DNA of 14,394 bases, from positions 1 through 14,394 of the forward strand of contig CAYPZU010000056.1 of NCBI GenBank assembly GCA_964415395.1, read 5' to 3'. A model generated the notes under the pieces. That model was not told the origin of the DNA and searched no databases. It worked only from the letters and a program-made list of their open reading frames with translations. This stretch comes from CAYPZU01 sp964415395 (GTDB taxonomy: Bacteria; Chlamydiota; Chlamydiia; Chlamydiales; SM23-39). This document shows positions 1 through 6,673 of this stretch, piece after piece (positions within the stretch are counted from its first letter, which is position 1; each line of letters starts with the position of its first letter). Made by a program: the position numbers and the translations under genes.

Positions 1-25
1 TATATCATAGTTCCAGAGGTGCACG

Positions 26-1429
26 ATGGACTTACTGAAAATCAAGGGCGGAAAAACACTCCAGGGACAAATCAAGGCGGGCGGCGCGAAAAACGCGATG
101 ACCAAGCTGCTCGTCGCATCTCTTCTGTCGGATAAAAAATGCACCTTCTACAACGTCCCGAATATCGGAGATGTCGAGATCACCGTTAATTTATGCCGCG
201 AGATCGGCTCCGAAGTGAAATGGGATAAAAAAGCCCAGGTGATCGAGATCTCGACGCCCGAACTGAAAACTTCCTACGTTCCCCAGCGCTACTCAGGCTC
301 GAACCGAATTCCGATCCTCATGATTGGCGCCCTTTTAGGCCGTACGGACGAAGACATCATCGTTCCGACGATCGGCGGCGATTTGATCGGCTCCCGCCCC
401 GTCGATCTGCACATCCATGCGCTGCACAAACTCGGCGCGCGAATCGAATACCGCGAAATGAAAAAAGAGGGCGCCTATTTCGCCCAGGCTCACCACGGTC
501 TTAAAGGAGCCCATATCACTCTCAATTACCCATCAGTGGGCGCGACTGAAAACACGATTCTCGCCGCCGTCAGAGCCAAGGGGACGACGCTGATCAAAAA
601 CGCCGCAATCGAACCGGAGATCATCGACTTGATCCTGTTCCTCCAAAAACTCGGCGCAAACATCATGGTCGACGTTGACCGAACAATCTGCATCCAGCAG
701 GCGCACCATTTCCAGGAAGTGGAACACACCGTGATGGCCGACAGAAACGAAGTCGCCTCTTATGCGATGGCCGCGATCAGCACCAAAGGGCGCGTTTTCA
801 TCGAGAACGCCGAACATCTGAACATGATCGCCTTCCTGAATAAGTTGCGCGAAATCGGCGGCGGATTCAACGTGAAAAAAAGCGGCATCGAGTTCTTCTA
901 CGAGAAAGAGCTGCGCGGAGGCCTCCATCTCGAAACCGACGTCCATCCTGGATTCATGACCGACTGGCAGCAGCCGTTCGTCGTCCTCCTCACTCAGGCG
1001 AAAGGGGCTTCCGTCATCCACGAAACCGTCTACGAAAACCGGTTCGGCTACACCCACATGCTGAAGGAAATGGGCGCCGATATCGAACTGTTCACCCAGT
1101 GCCTCGGAGGCAAAGCGTGCCGTTTCGCCTCGTCCGACCACCACCATTCCCTCGTCGTCAAAGGGCCGACGCCGCTCAAGGCCAAAGACATTTCCATTCC
1201 TGATCTGAGAGCTGGTTTCGCCTACGTGATGGCGGCTCTTTTGGCGCCTGAAGTGAGCACCATCTCAAACGTCGAATTCCTCGACCGCGGCTATGAAGAT
1301 TTCGTCGCCAAACTCGTCTCTCTCGGCGCCGACATCACCCGCGTCGCCGCCCCCAAAAAAGGAGCGGAAGGAAAAGGGAAGGCAGCCCTCCAATCGCTCC
1401 TCCCCAAGGCCGAGCCGGCAGCCCCATGA
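26..1429 (+). CDS. murA: UDP-N-acetylglucosamine 1-carboxyvinyltransferase (MurA)
   Basis: MurA transfers enolpyruvate from phosphoenolpyruvate to UDP-GlcNAc, the first committed cytoplasmic step of peptidoglycan precursor synthesis. The 467-residue product shows the family's GGAKNA motif (residues 19-24, with the substrate-binding Lys22 and Asn23), the GGDLIGSRPVDLH loop (117-129), a TDWQQPF motif holding the catalytic-base aspartate and LRAGFAYVMAALL near the C terminus. In the loop, Asp119 stands where E. coli has Cys115. This Cys-to-Asp change is established in chlamydial MurA and explains insensitivity to fosfomycin. A Shine-Dalgarno GAGGT at 16-20 sits 5 nt before the ATG and fixes the start. 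The body resembles chlamydial MurA as I remember it, but about 30 extra C-terminal residues rich in Ala, Lys and Pro follow the last recognisable fold element. The TGA stop lies inside the left inverted repeat of the adjacent palindromic element. Identification is confident. Confidence 0.96.
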   Translation: MDLLKIKGGKTLQGQIKAGGAKNAMTKLLVASLLSDKKCTFYNVPNIGDVEITVNLCREIGSEVKWDKKAQVIEISTPELKTSYVPQRYSGSNRIPILMIGALLGRTDEDIIVPTIGGDLIGSRPVDLHIHALHKLGARIEYREMKKEGAYFAQAHHGLKGAHITLNYPSVGATENTILAAVRAKGTTLIKNAAIEPEIIDLILFLQKLGANIMVDVDRTICIQQAHHFQEVEHTVMADRNEVASYAMAAISTKGRVFIENAEHLNMIAFLNKLREIGGGFNVKKSGIEFFYEKELRGGLHLETDVHPGFMTDWQQPFVVLLTQAKGASVIHETVYENRFGYTHMLKEMGADIELFTQCLGGKACRFASSDHHHSLVVKGPTPLKAKDISIPDLRAGFAYVMAALLAPEVSTISNVEFLDRGYEDFVAKLVSLGADITRVAAPKKGAEGKGKAALQSLLPKAEPAAP

Positions 1430-1609
1430 ATCTATCCGCAAAGTAGAGGGTTTAGGGATTCGAGAAAATTTTTGCGACCCAGTGCAGCATGGAGTCTCGA
1501 TGCCAACTTGAGAAAGTTGCCGAGAGCGAATGCTGAGGGGCCCCGCTTCGGGGCGCTGGGACCAAAAAGTTTCCGAAGACCGACTTTATAATTTGCGGAT
1601 AGGTTCATG
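1425..1609. mobile_element. 185-bp palindromic, MITE-like element with 18-bp terminal inverted repeats
   Basis: The termini are CATGAATCTATCCGCAAA (1425-1442) and TTTGCGGATAGGTTCATG (1592-1609). They are inverted copies matching at 17 of 18 positions. Inside, a second imperfect pairing joins TTTTTG plus CCCAGTGC (about 1468-1485) with GCGCTGGG plus CAAAAA (1553-1568). Within that lie CAGCAT/ATGCTG (1485-1490 with 1530-1535), TCTCG/CGAGA (1495-1499 with 1521-1525) and a six-pair hairpin closed by a GAGA tetraloop (1504-1519), next to a GCCCCG/CGGGGC hairpin (1540-1554). No coding capacity is evident. The size, terminal repeats and foldback are typical of a non-autonomous miniature element or of a large palindromic intergenic repeat. 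An encoded structured RNA is the alternative. No target-site duplication is obvious. Confidence 0.7.
1587..1592 (+). promoter_or_regulatory. Possible -10 box (TATAAT) upstream of epmB
   Basis: A perfect TATAAT lies 69 nt before the epmB ATG, within the right arm of the palindromic element. No convincing -35 hexamer is found at 16-18 nt spacing (the sequence there is A-rich), so this is a weak promoter call. If real, the element would supply the epmB promoter. Confidence 0.3.
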
Positions 1610-1660
1610 AAGAATGGGATTGGACTTTGCCCCTTCGTTCACGTAAAATAATCGACCATT

Positions 1661-2635
1661 ATGTCGATTCCTATCTGGCGGCAGATCCAGAAACAAAATT
1701 TTTCCTCCGCAGAGTCCCTGGCAGAATTTTTACAGCTCTCAGAAGAGCTGAGAAAAAAAATTTTGCTGCGCCCCCGCTTTCCGCTCAACATCCCCCGCAG
1801 GCTCGCCGAAAAGATGGCCAAAAATACGCTGGACGACCCGATTCTGCGCCAGTTCGTCCCCCTTGTAGAAGAGCTCGAAGAACGGGAAGGATTCTCGAAA
1901 GCCCCGCTCAAAGATCCTGAATTCCAGAAATCAAAAAAACTTCTCCACAAATACGAAGGGAGGGCTCTGATCGTTTCGACCAGCGCCTGCGCCATGAACT
2001 GCAGATTCTGCTTTAGACAGAATTTTCCTTATGAGCGGATGGACAAATCGTTTAGCGAAGAAATCGAATATTTGAAGAACCAGCCGACTCTTACGGAAGT
2101 GATCTTGAGCGGAGGCGACCCCCTTTCGCTCAGCGATGAAACGCTCCACGCCCTTTTTGCCGATCTAAACCAAATTCCCCACCTGAAACGGATCCGCTTC
2201 CACTCCCGATTCCCCATTGGCATCCCGGAACGGATCGACGACTCCTTCCTCGACGTTCTCGCCTCGTCGAAAAAGCAAATCTTTTTTATCATTCATTGCA
2301 ACCACCCGAGAGAGCTGGACGCCGAAGTGAAGGCTGCGTTAAAGAAAATTCTACGTCTCGGAATTCCGCTCCTAAATCAAGCGGTTCTCTTGAAAGGGGT
2401 CAATGACGACGAAGAGACGCAATTGGCCCTTTCCGAGGCGCTACTGCAGGCTGGGACGCTTCCCTACTACCTCCACGCGCTCGACCGGGTGGCGGGGGCA
2501 GCCCATTTCGAAACGTCTGAAGAGCGGGGATTGGAGCTGATCCGCTATGTGCGGGAGAATGGTTCCGGGTTTGGAGTGCCCCGTTTTGTAAGGGAAATAC
2601 CGGGACAGACAAGCAAAACTTTTCTAACAAGCTGA
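1661..2635 (+). CDS. epmB: EF-P beta-lysylation protein EpmB (KamA-family radical SAM lysine 2,3-aminomutase)
   Basis: The 324-residue protein is a radical SAM, PLP-dependent aminomutase of the EpmB/KamA family. EpmB converts (S)-alpha-lysine to (R)-beta-lysine, which EpmA attaches to a lysine of elongation factor P to relieve ribosome stalling at proline runs. Visible motifs are the iron-sulfur cluster signature CAMNCRFC (Cys110, Cys114, Cys117), SGGDPL (150-155), LLNQAVLLKGVND and PYYLHALDRVAGAAHF. The N-terminal LDDPILRQF matches EpmB-type proteins. Its length and the lack of the long C-terminal extension of clostridial lysine aminomutases favour EpmB. The start is fixed: an in-frame TAA at 1649-1651 leaves only this ATG, although there is no clear Shine-Dalgarno. 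Neither epmA nor efp is in the window. The gene sits alone between the palindromic element and a terminator, convergent with argS. Confidence 0.9.
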   Translation: MSIPIWRQIQKQNFSSAESLAEFLQLSEELRKKILLRPRFPLNIPRRLAEKMAKNTLDDPILRQFVPLVEELEEREGFSKAPLKDPEFQKSKKLLHKYEGRALIVSTSACAMNCRFCFRQNFPYERMDKSFSEEIEYLKNQPTLTEVILSGGDPLSLSDETLHALFADLNQIPHLKRIRFHSRFPIGIPERIDDSFLDVLASSKKQIFFIIHCNHPRELDAEVKAALKKILRLGIPLLNQAVLLKGVNDDEETQLALSEALLQAGTLPYYLHALDRVAGAAHFETSEERGLELIRYVRENGSGFGVPRFVREIPGQTSKTFLTS

Positions 2636-2695
2636 TATCAAATAGTTAAAGATAGTAACAAAAAATCCATTTTGTTAAATTAACTGTTTTGATAT
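2635..2695. repeat. Nested A+T-rich palindrome directly after epmB
   Basis: Three stacked inverted repeats share one centre: ATATCAAA/TTTGATAT (2635-2642 with 2688-2695), AGTTAA/TTAACT (2644-2649 with 2680-2685) and TAACAAAA/TTTTGTTA (2656-2663 with 2670-2677). Only small internal loops and a six-base terminal loop AATCCA separate them, giving about 22 pairs. It starts at the last base of the epmB stop codon. It may act as an mRNA 3'-end stabiliser, or as a DNA palindrome or binding site. It lacks a following T-run, so it is not a standard terminator. Confidence 0.65.
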
Positions 2696-2698
2696 AAT
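2672..2698 (+). promoter_or_regulatory. Candidate promoter upstream of the putative small RNA
   Basis: A perfect -10 TATAAT (2693-2698) is preceded by TTGTTA (2672-2677) at 15-nt spacing, or by TTTTGT (2670-2675) at 17 nt. It would start transcription near 2705 on the + strand, into a region without an ORF that ends in a strong terminator. It overlaps the palindrome, so the A+T-rich match may be partly fortuitous. Confidence 0.4.
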
Positions 2699-2704
2699 TT
2701 CTCT

Positions 2705-2795
2705 TGTTAACAGCTTACCCCTGTTAATATCACACCCATAATACCCTAATCACCTTTTTATTATTTGGGCGCCTCCTCACGGAGGCGCTTTTTTT
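2705..2795 (+). ncRNA. Putative small non-coding RNA, about 90 nt
   Basis: The interval between a TATAAT box and a perfect intrinsic terminator contains a seven-pair hairpin TTAACAG/CTGTTAA (2707-2713 with 2721-2727). After it comes an apparently unpaired stretch of about 40 nt rich in CACC and ACCC, and then the terminator stem. That layout (5' hairpin, single-stranded seed, terminator) is typical of trans-acting small RNAs. The simpler reading is that this is only the 3' untranslated region of epmB. I recognise no known RNA family. Confidence 0.35.
2769..2795 (+). terminator. Rho-independent terminator (+ strand)
   Basis: A perfect eight-pair stem GCGCCTCC/GGAGGCGC (2769-2776 with 2781-2788) with loop TCAC is followed directly by seven T. 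The T-run is on the + strand side, so it stops epmB-direction transcription. Read on the - strand after argS, the stem is followed by CCAAATAATAAAAA, so it is not a good terminator in that direction. The T-run overlaps the argS stop codon. Confidence 0.9.
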
Positions 2796-4548
2796 ACATC
2801 CGATCTACTGTCTCAAGTCCCAGAATCTCAAGACCTTGCTTCAAAAGGCGCGCCGTCAGGTCGCACAGGACAAGGCGGCTTCCTTCTTCGGGAGTTCCCT
2901 CCACTCTGCAATCGCGGAAAAAGGCGTTGAACTTCTCAGCCAGCTCGTAGAGATAGTCCGTGAGCCGGTTTGGAAGAAGATCGCGGGCGACCATCTCGAC
3001 GATCTCTCCGAATCTTCGGATATGGAGGGCCAGGGCAATTTCGGAAGGATGGCGCACGTCGATTTTAAAATGAGAAAGGACGTAATTCATGTCGGCGCCC
3101 GTCTTCCTCTTGATCCCCATAATCCGGACGTAAGCGTAGAGGAGGAACACAGCCGTATTCCCTTCGAAGCGGAGCATCCGATCGTAGCTGAACGTATAAT
3201 CTTTCGTTCTATGGCAGGAAAGATCGGCGTATTTCACCGCCCCGATTCCTAAGACGCGGGCGAGATGCTCGGCTTCTCCAGGTTCTGCGACAGGGAGCCT
3301 ATCCTTGATTATTTCACGCGCTTTATCTACCGCCTCAGTCAGCAAGTCGATCAGCTTTTCAGTATCTCCGGAGCGGGTTTTGAATTTTTTTCCGTCCGCC
3401 CCTAACACCAACCCAAACCCTACATGGTCGACTTCCGTTTTCGCCGGATCGAGCCAGCCCGCTTTTTGCGCTGCGGCGAACACCATTTGGAAATGGAGGC
3501 TTTGGCCGACGTCGGTGACGTAGATGATCCGATCTGCTTTATCGACGAAAATACGGTAGCGGATCGCGGCGAGATCGGTTGTATCGTAGTTGTAGCCGCC
3601 GTCCGATTTTTGCACCATGAGCGGAAGGGACTGCCCTTCGCGGTTCTGGAACCCTTCGAGGAAGATGCACTTCGCTCCATCGGAAATCTCGATGAGCCCT
3701 TTTTGCTCGAGTTCCTGGACAATGTCTTTCAGGAAGGGATTGTAGAACGATTCTCCCCGCTCGCCGATCTTCACTCCCATGAGATCGTAGATCTCCTGGA
3801 ATCCCTTCCGGGAAATTTCGCAGATGATCTTCCAGGCGTGAAGCGCTTCTTTTTCGCCAGCCTGCAATTGGACGACCTGAAGCTGTGCGCGCTTTTTGAA
3901 ATCGGGGTTCGCATCGAACTCCTTTTTCGCGGCGCGGTACCAGCGCATGAGAGAATCGAGCTCAGTCGGCTCCTTCCCTTCGAGAACTGCGGGAGCGTGC
4001 TCTTTCATGTACGTGATGAGCATTCCGAACTGGGTGCCCCAATCGCCGATATGGTTGAGGCGGAGAACATCCTGCTCGAGGAATTCGAAAAGGCGCGCAA
4101 GGCAGTCGCCGATAATTGTGGAGCGGATATGGCCTACGTGGAGTTCTTTGGCCACGTTAGGCGAGGAAAATTCGACAATGACTTTCTGTTTTTTGGCAGG
4201 CCGCGAAGCGCCAAGGAGCGGGTCGGCGAGCTGCCGCTGCAACTCGCGGGAGAGGAAAGCAGGCGCCAGGGTGAAATTGATGAAGCCGGGACCTGCGATC
4301 TCAACCTGAGCAAACAGCTCCCTGTCGCTGGACGGCAGCCCGTCTACGATTTTTTGCGCGACAGCGCGGGGATTCTGCTTCAGGATCTTAGATAAGCGCA
4401 GGGCGCTATTGCATTGGTAGTGTCCGAATCCCTCCTGGAGGCAGGGGGCCATGTCGGCCTTTCTCTCGTCAGGGGAGAGGGCCTCGCCGAAGGCTTGGCC
4501 GATTGCGTCCGTGAGTTTATCGCGAAACGACGTAAGTAATGTTTCCAT
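2794..4548 (-). CDS. argS: Arginyl-tRNA synthetase (ArgRS)
   Basis: ArgRS is a class I synthetase that charges tRNA(Arg) in the cytoplasm. The 584-residue product has an N-terminal additional domain (roughly residues 1-110), the signature EFSSPNVAKELHVGHIRS (126-143, containing the class I HIGH-type motif HVGH at 137-140) and the catalytic core with HIGDWGTQFGM (167-176). The usual KMSKS loop is replaced by a KKFKTRSGD-type sequence (387-395), as is normal for many ArgRS. A C-terminal DALR anticodon-binding domain (about 465-584) follows. Length is normal. The gene starts 31 nt after the stop of the upstream dehydrogenase, so the two probably form one transcript. It converges on epmB, and its TAA stop overlaps the T-run of the epmB-side terminator. 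I recall argS lying next to murA in C. trachomatis, and here epmB separates them. Confidence 0.96.
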   Translation of the reverse strand: METLLTSFRDKLTDAIGQAFGEALSPDERKADMAPCLQEGFGHYQCNSALRLSKILKQNPRAVAQKIVDGLPSSDRELFAQVEIAGPGFINFTLAPAFLSRELQRQLADPLLGASRPAKKQKVIVEFSSPNVAKELHVGHIRSTIIGDCLARLFEFLEQDVLRLNHIGDWGTQFGMLITYMKEHAPAVLEGKEPTELDSLMRWYRAAKKEFDANPDFKKRAQLQVVQLQAGEKEALHAWKIICEISRKGFQEIYDLMGVKIGERGESFYNPFLKDIVQELEQKGLIEISDGAKCIFLEGFQNREGQSLPLMVQKSDGGYNYDTTDLAAIRYRIFVDKADRIIYVTDVGQSLHFQMVFAAAQKAGWLDPAKTEVDHVGFGLVLGADGKKFKTRSGDTEKLIDLLTEAVDKAREIIKDRLPVAEPGEAEHLARVLGIGAVKYADLSCHRTKDYTFSYDRMLRFEGNTAVFLLYAYVRIMGIKRKTGADMNYVLSHFKIDVRHPSEIALALHIRRFGEIVEMVARDLLPNRLTDYLYELAEKFNAFFRDCRVEGTPEEGSRLVLCDLTARLLKQGLEILGLETVDRM

Positions 4549-4579
4549 GCGCCTATTCTAGACGAAACCGGCAGATTCT

Positions 4580-5755
4580 TTAAAGATCGGCGGAGTGGTG
4601 GTAGGTCGGAGGGATCACCCGTTTGCCGATGCCATACTTGATCCGGTAATCCGCTAACGCCAGCGCGGCATTGTGGGTCGATTCCCGGTTCTTCTCCGAA
4701 ATTTCATAGATTGCGAGAAGAGTGTCGTAAATATGATGCACCTTGTAGCGAGGCGCGGTCGGCGTATAGCCGGCGTCTTCCAGTTCAGCCGCTACGTTGA
4801 GCAGGCCGCCTGCATTGATGACGAAATCGGGGGCGTAGAGGATCCCCTTCTCTCTGAGAACATCTGCATGGGAATCGCGCAGGAGCTGGTTGTTGGCGCT
4901 TCCGGCAATCGCGCGGCAGCGGAGCTGAGGGATCGTCTGATCGTTGATAATGCCTCCGAGAGCGCAAGGAGCGAAAATCTCGCACTCCTCTTTCCAGATC
5001 TGGTCGGGGGAAACAGCCCGCGCGGCAAACTTCGAAGCGAACATCTCGAGTTTCGCCTGGTCTTTATCAGCCAGGATCAGCTCGGCGCCGGCCCAGAAAA
5101 GGTGTTCGACGAGGTATCCGCCTACGTTGCCGAGGCCCTGAACAGCGACTCTCTTCCCTTCAAGCGAGTCGGAACCATACAATTTTTTAGCCACCGATTG
5201 GATCCCGCGGAAGGTTCCCCAGGCCGTAAAGGGCCCTGGGTCGCCGCTGCTTTTCACGTGGGGCAGCCCGACGACATGCTTGGTAGCGCGGCGCACGACT
5301 CTCACATCCGCGGTGGTGCAGCCGACGTCTTCAGCGCAAATATAGACTCCGCCGAGTTTTTCAACGGCAGCGCCGAACGCAAGGAGCATTTCAGGAGTCT
5401 TCTCCGTTTTCGAGTCGGCGATGATGACCGACTTTCCGCCGCCAAAGCCCACTTCAGCGATCGCAGACTTGTAGGTCATGCCGCGGCTTAACCGCAGAGC
5501 GTCTTCAAGCGCATCGTTGAAAGATGGATATTGCTGGATCCGAATGCCTCCGAGAGCAGGCCCGAGCGTGGTGTCGTGGATGGCGATGATCGCCGTAAGC
5601 TGCGATTTTTTCTCTGTAATTTTCAAAACCTGCTCATATCCCTTCACCGGAATTTTTTCGATTTGAACCTGAGGGAGCTTCTGCCCTTCCTGTATCAAAG
5701 CGTTCAATCGTTTTTTCGCATCTTGGGCGGATTTCTCGAGCAACTGGGTGTTCAT
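4580..5755 (-). CDS. ldh: Leucine dehydrogenase-like Glu/Leu/Phe/Val dehydrogenase
   Basis: Enzymes of this family reversibly deaminate an amino acid to its 2-oxo acid with NAD(P). The sequence looks closest to leucine dehydrogenase: TAIIAIHDTTLGPALGGIRI (54-73), GMTYKSA (92-98) and GFGGGKSVI (103-111). Lys96 and Lys108 show the 12-residue spacing of the substrate-binding and catalytic lysines. A Rossmann GLGNVGG (207-213) binds the cofactor. The 391 residues include an N-terminal extension of about 30 residues over Bacillus LeuDH. The extension is supported as real by a GGAG Shine-Dalgarno 8 nt before this ATG. The gene leads a probable operon with argS and has a good promoter at 5795-5823. 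Chlamydiae carry a homologue annotated ldh (CT773 in my memory). True substrate preference cannot be read from sequence. Confidence 0.88.
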   Translation of the reverse strand: MNTQLLEKSAQDAKKRLNALIQEGQKLPQVQIEKIPVKGYEQVLKITEKKSQLTAIIAIHDTTLGPALGGIRIQQYPSFNDALEDALRLSRGMTYKSAIAEVGFGGGKSVIIADSKTEKTPEMLLAFGAAVEKLGGVYICAEDVGCTTADVRVVRRATKHVVGLPHVKSSGDPGPFTAWGTFRGIQSVAKKLYGSDSLEGKRVAVQGLGNVGGYLVEHLFWAGAELILADKDQAKLEMFASKFAARAVSPDQIWKEECEIFAPCALGGIINDQTIPQLRCRAIAGSANNQLLRDSHADVLREKGILYAPDFVINAGGLLNVAAELEDAGYTPTAPRYKVHHIYDTLLAIYEISEKNRESTHNAALALADYRIKYGIGKRVIPPTYHHSADL

Positions 5756-5794
5756 TCGGTCGGCTCCATCAAATAGCAGGTAAATTTTGCAAAA

Positions 5795-5823
5795 AATATA
5801 TCAGGAATGCCGTACAAAATCAA
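5795..5823 (-). promoter_or_regulatory. Sigma70-type promoter for ldh-argS
   Basis: On the - strand, TTGATT (5818-5823) and TATATT (5795-5800) are separated by exactly 17 nt. This is a strong match to the housekeeping consensus (sigma66 in chlamydiae). The predicted start near 5788 leaves a leader of about 32 nt before the ldh ATG, with a GGAG ribosome-binding site in it. The remaining divergent intergenic DNA (5824-5947) shows no clear promoter for the + strand gene. Confidence 0.7.
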
Positions 5824-5947
5824 GGACTGATGAAGGCAACCAACTAAAATATTTTATTCTGTCTGGGGAGGGCGAGCGATCTTCCCTTGATGATAATGGG
5901 TTTTTGAGATAGCCTAATAGACTAAAAATGCCGAATTTGAGGCCCTC

Positions 5948-6673
5948 ATGACAACCACTCTCAGCATCACTGCGGAGCAGAAAAACGAACTATTAAAATT
6001 TTTAAAGAAAAACCGCAATGCCGATTTGGTGACGATCTATCTCGCCTTCGTCGAAGAAAAATACCGCCTGAAGCCTGTTCTCTTCCCGCGCGACAAAACA
6101 ATCTACCAGAGCTTAGACGACCTCGTCGAAAAGCTTGAAGCCCAGGGGAAGCTCTGGAGGGAAACGGAGATCACGATCCAATTCGGCCAGCAGAGCGTCA
6201 ATGAAGAGACAAAAAAGATTTACATCTGCCCGTTCACCGGGAAAGTCTTCGGCGACAACACCTGCCCGAACCCGCAAGACGCCATCTATGACTGGGTTTC
6301 CACCTGCCCCGAAAACAAGGAGCGGGTTGGCGGTCTGCCGGTGAAGCGCTTTTTCGTCTCGGAAGATCCCGATGTGATCAAGAATTACATCAGCCAACGG
6401 AAAGCCTCGATCAAAAAAGTCGTGTTTTCCTCGGCGATCACAGGCAAGCTCTTCAACAGCAAAGCCGCTGTCATCGACGACTTCAAGAAAAACCATGTGA
6501 AACCGCTTACGCTGCTCGAAGTGCAGAATCAGAACCGCTTCCAGATCGAGGACCAATTCCTCGTTTTCATCCAGAAGCATCTGACTGAAGAAAAAATCGC
6601 CCAATTCGTCGAAGCTCTCTCGCAGCATCCTGAATTCGGCCCCTTCCTGTCCAAATGGGTCGAATCGGACTAA
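5948..6673 (+). CDS. Chlamydial conserved protein, DUF2709-like
   Basis: This 241-residue soluble protein has no signal peptide or membrane segment. It resembles the DUF2709 family known from chlamydiae (CT538 in C. trachomatis, from memory), whose function is unknown. Visible features are an N-terminal helical stretch with YLAFVEEKYRLKPVLFPRD, then ICPFTGKVFGDNTCPNPQDAIYDWVSTCPENK with three cysteines. A second related piece, SAITGKLFNSKAAVIDDF, lies about 70 residues later. The repeated TGKxF turn suggests an internally duplicated unit. The ATG has a GAGG Shine-Dalgarno at 5939-5942. The stop overlaps the start of tsaE (TAATG), so the two are translationally coupled. Its fixed place before tsaE hints at a housekeeping role, but no function can be assigned. 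Confidence 0.8.
   Translation: MTTTLSITAEQKNELLKFLKKNRNADLVTIYLAFVEEKYRLKPVLFPRDKTIYQSLDDLVEKLEAQGKLWRETEITIQFGQQSVNEETKKIYICPFTGKVFGDNTCPNPQDAIYDWVSTCPENKERVGGLPVKRFFVSEDPDVIKNYISQRKASIKKVVFSSAITGKLFNSKAAVIDDFKKNHVKPLTLLEVQNQNRFQIEDQFLVFIQKHLTEEKIAQFVEALSQHPEFGPFLSKWVESD

Noticed and set aside
533..1147. A 204-codon - strand frame inside murA
   Set aside because: It is a shadow of murA. Its composition follows the murA codon pattern and it shows no motif.
1538..1570. GCCCCG-CTT-CGGGGC hairpin as a terminator for murA
   Set aside because: No T-run follows on either side. It is better explained as one stem of the larger palindromic element.
1430..1660. tRNA or SRP RNA in the murA-epmB spacer
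   Set aside because: The branched fold prompted the check, but the tRNA T-loop consensus and the SRP GGAAGGAAGCA-type core are both absent.
3424..4395. A 323-codon open frame on the + strand, opposite argS
   Set aside because: It is antisense to the argS core, which has all synthetase motifs. The predicted protein shows no recognisable domain, and such long antisense frames are common opposite codon-biased genes.
4673..5491. A 272-codon open frame opposite the ldh gene
   Set aside because: No family resemblance and no ribosome-binding site or promoter of its own. The - strand gene is clearly real.
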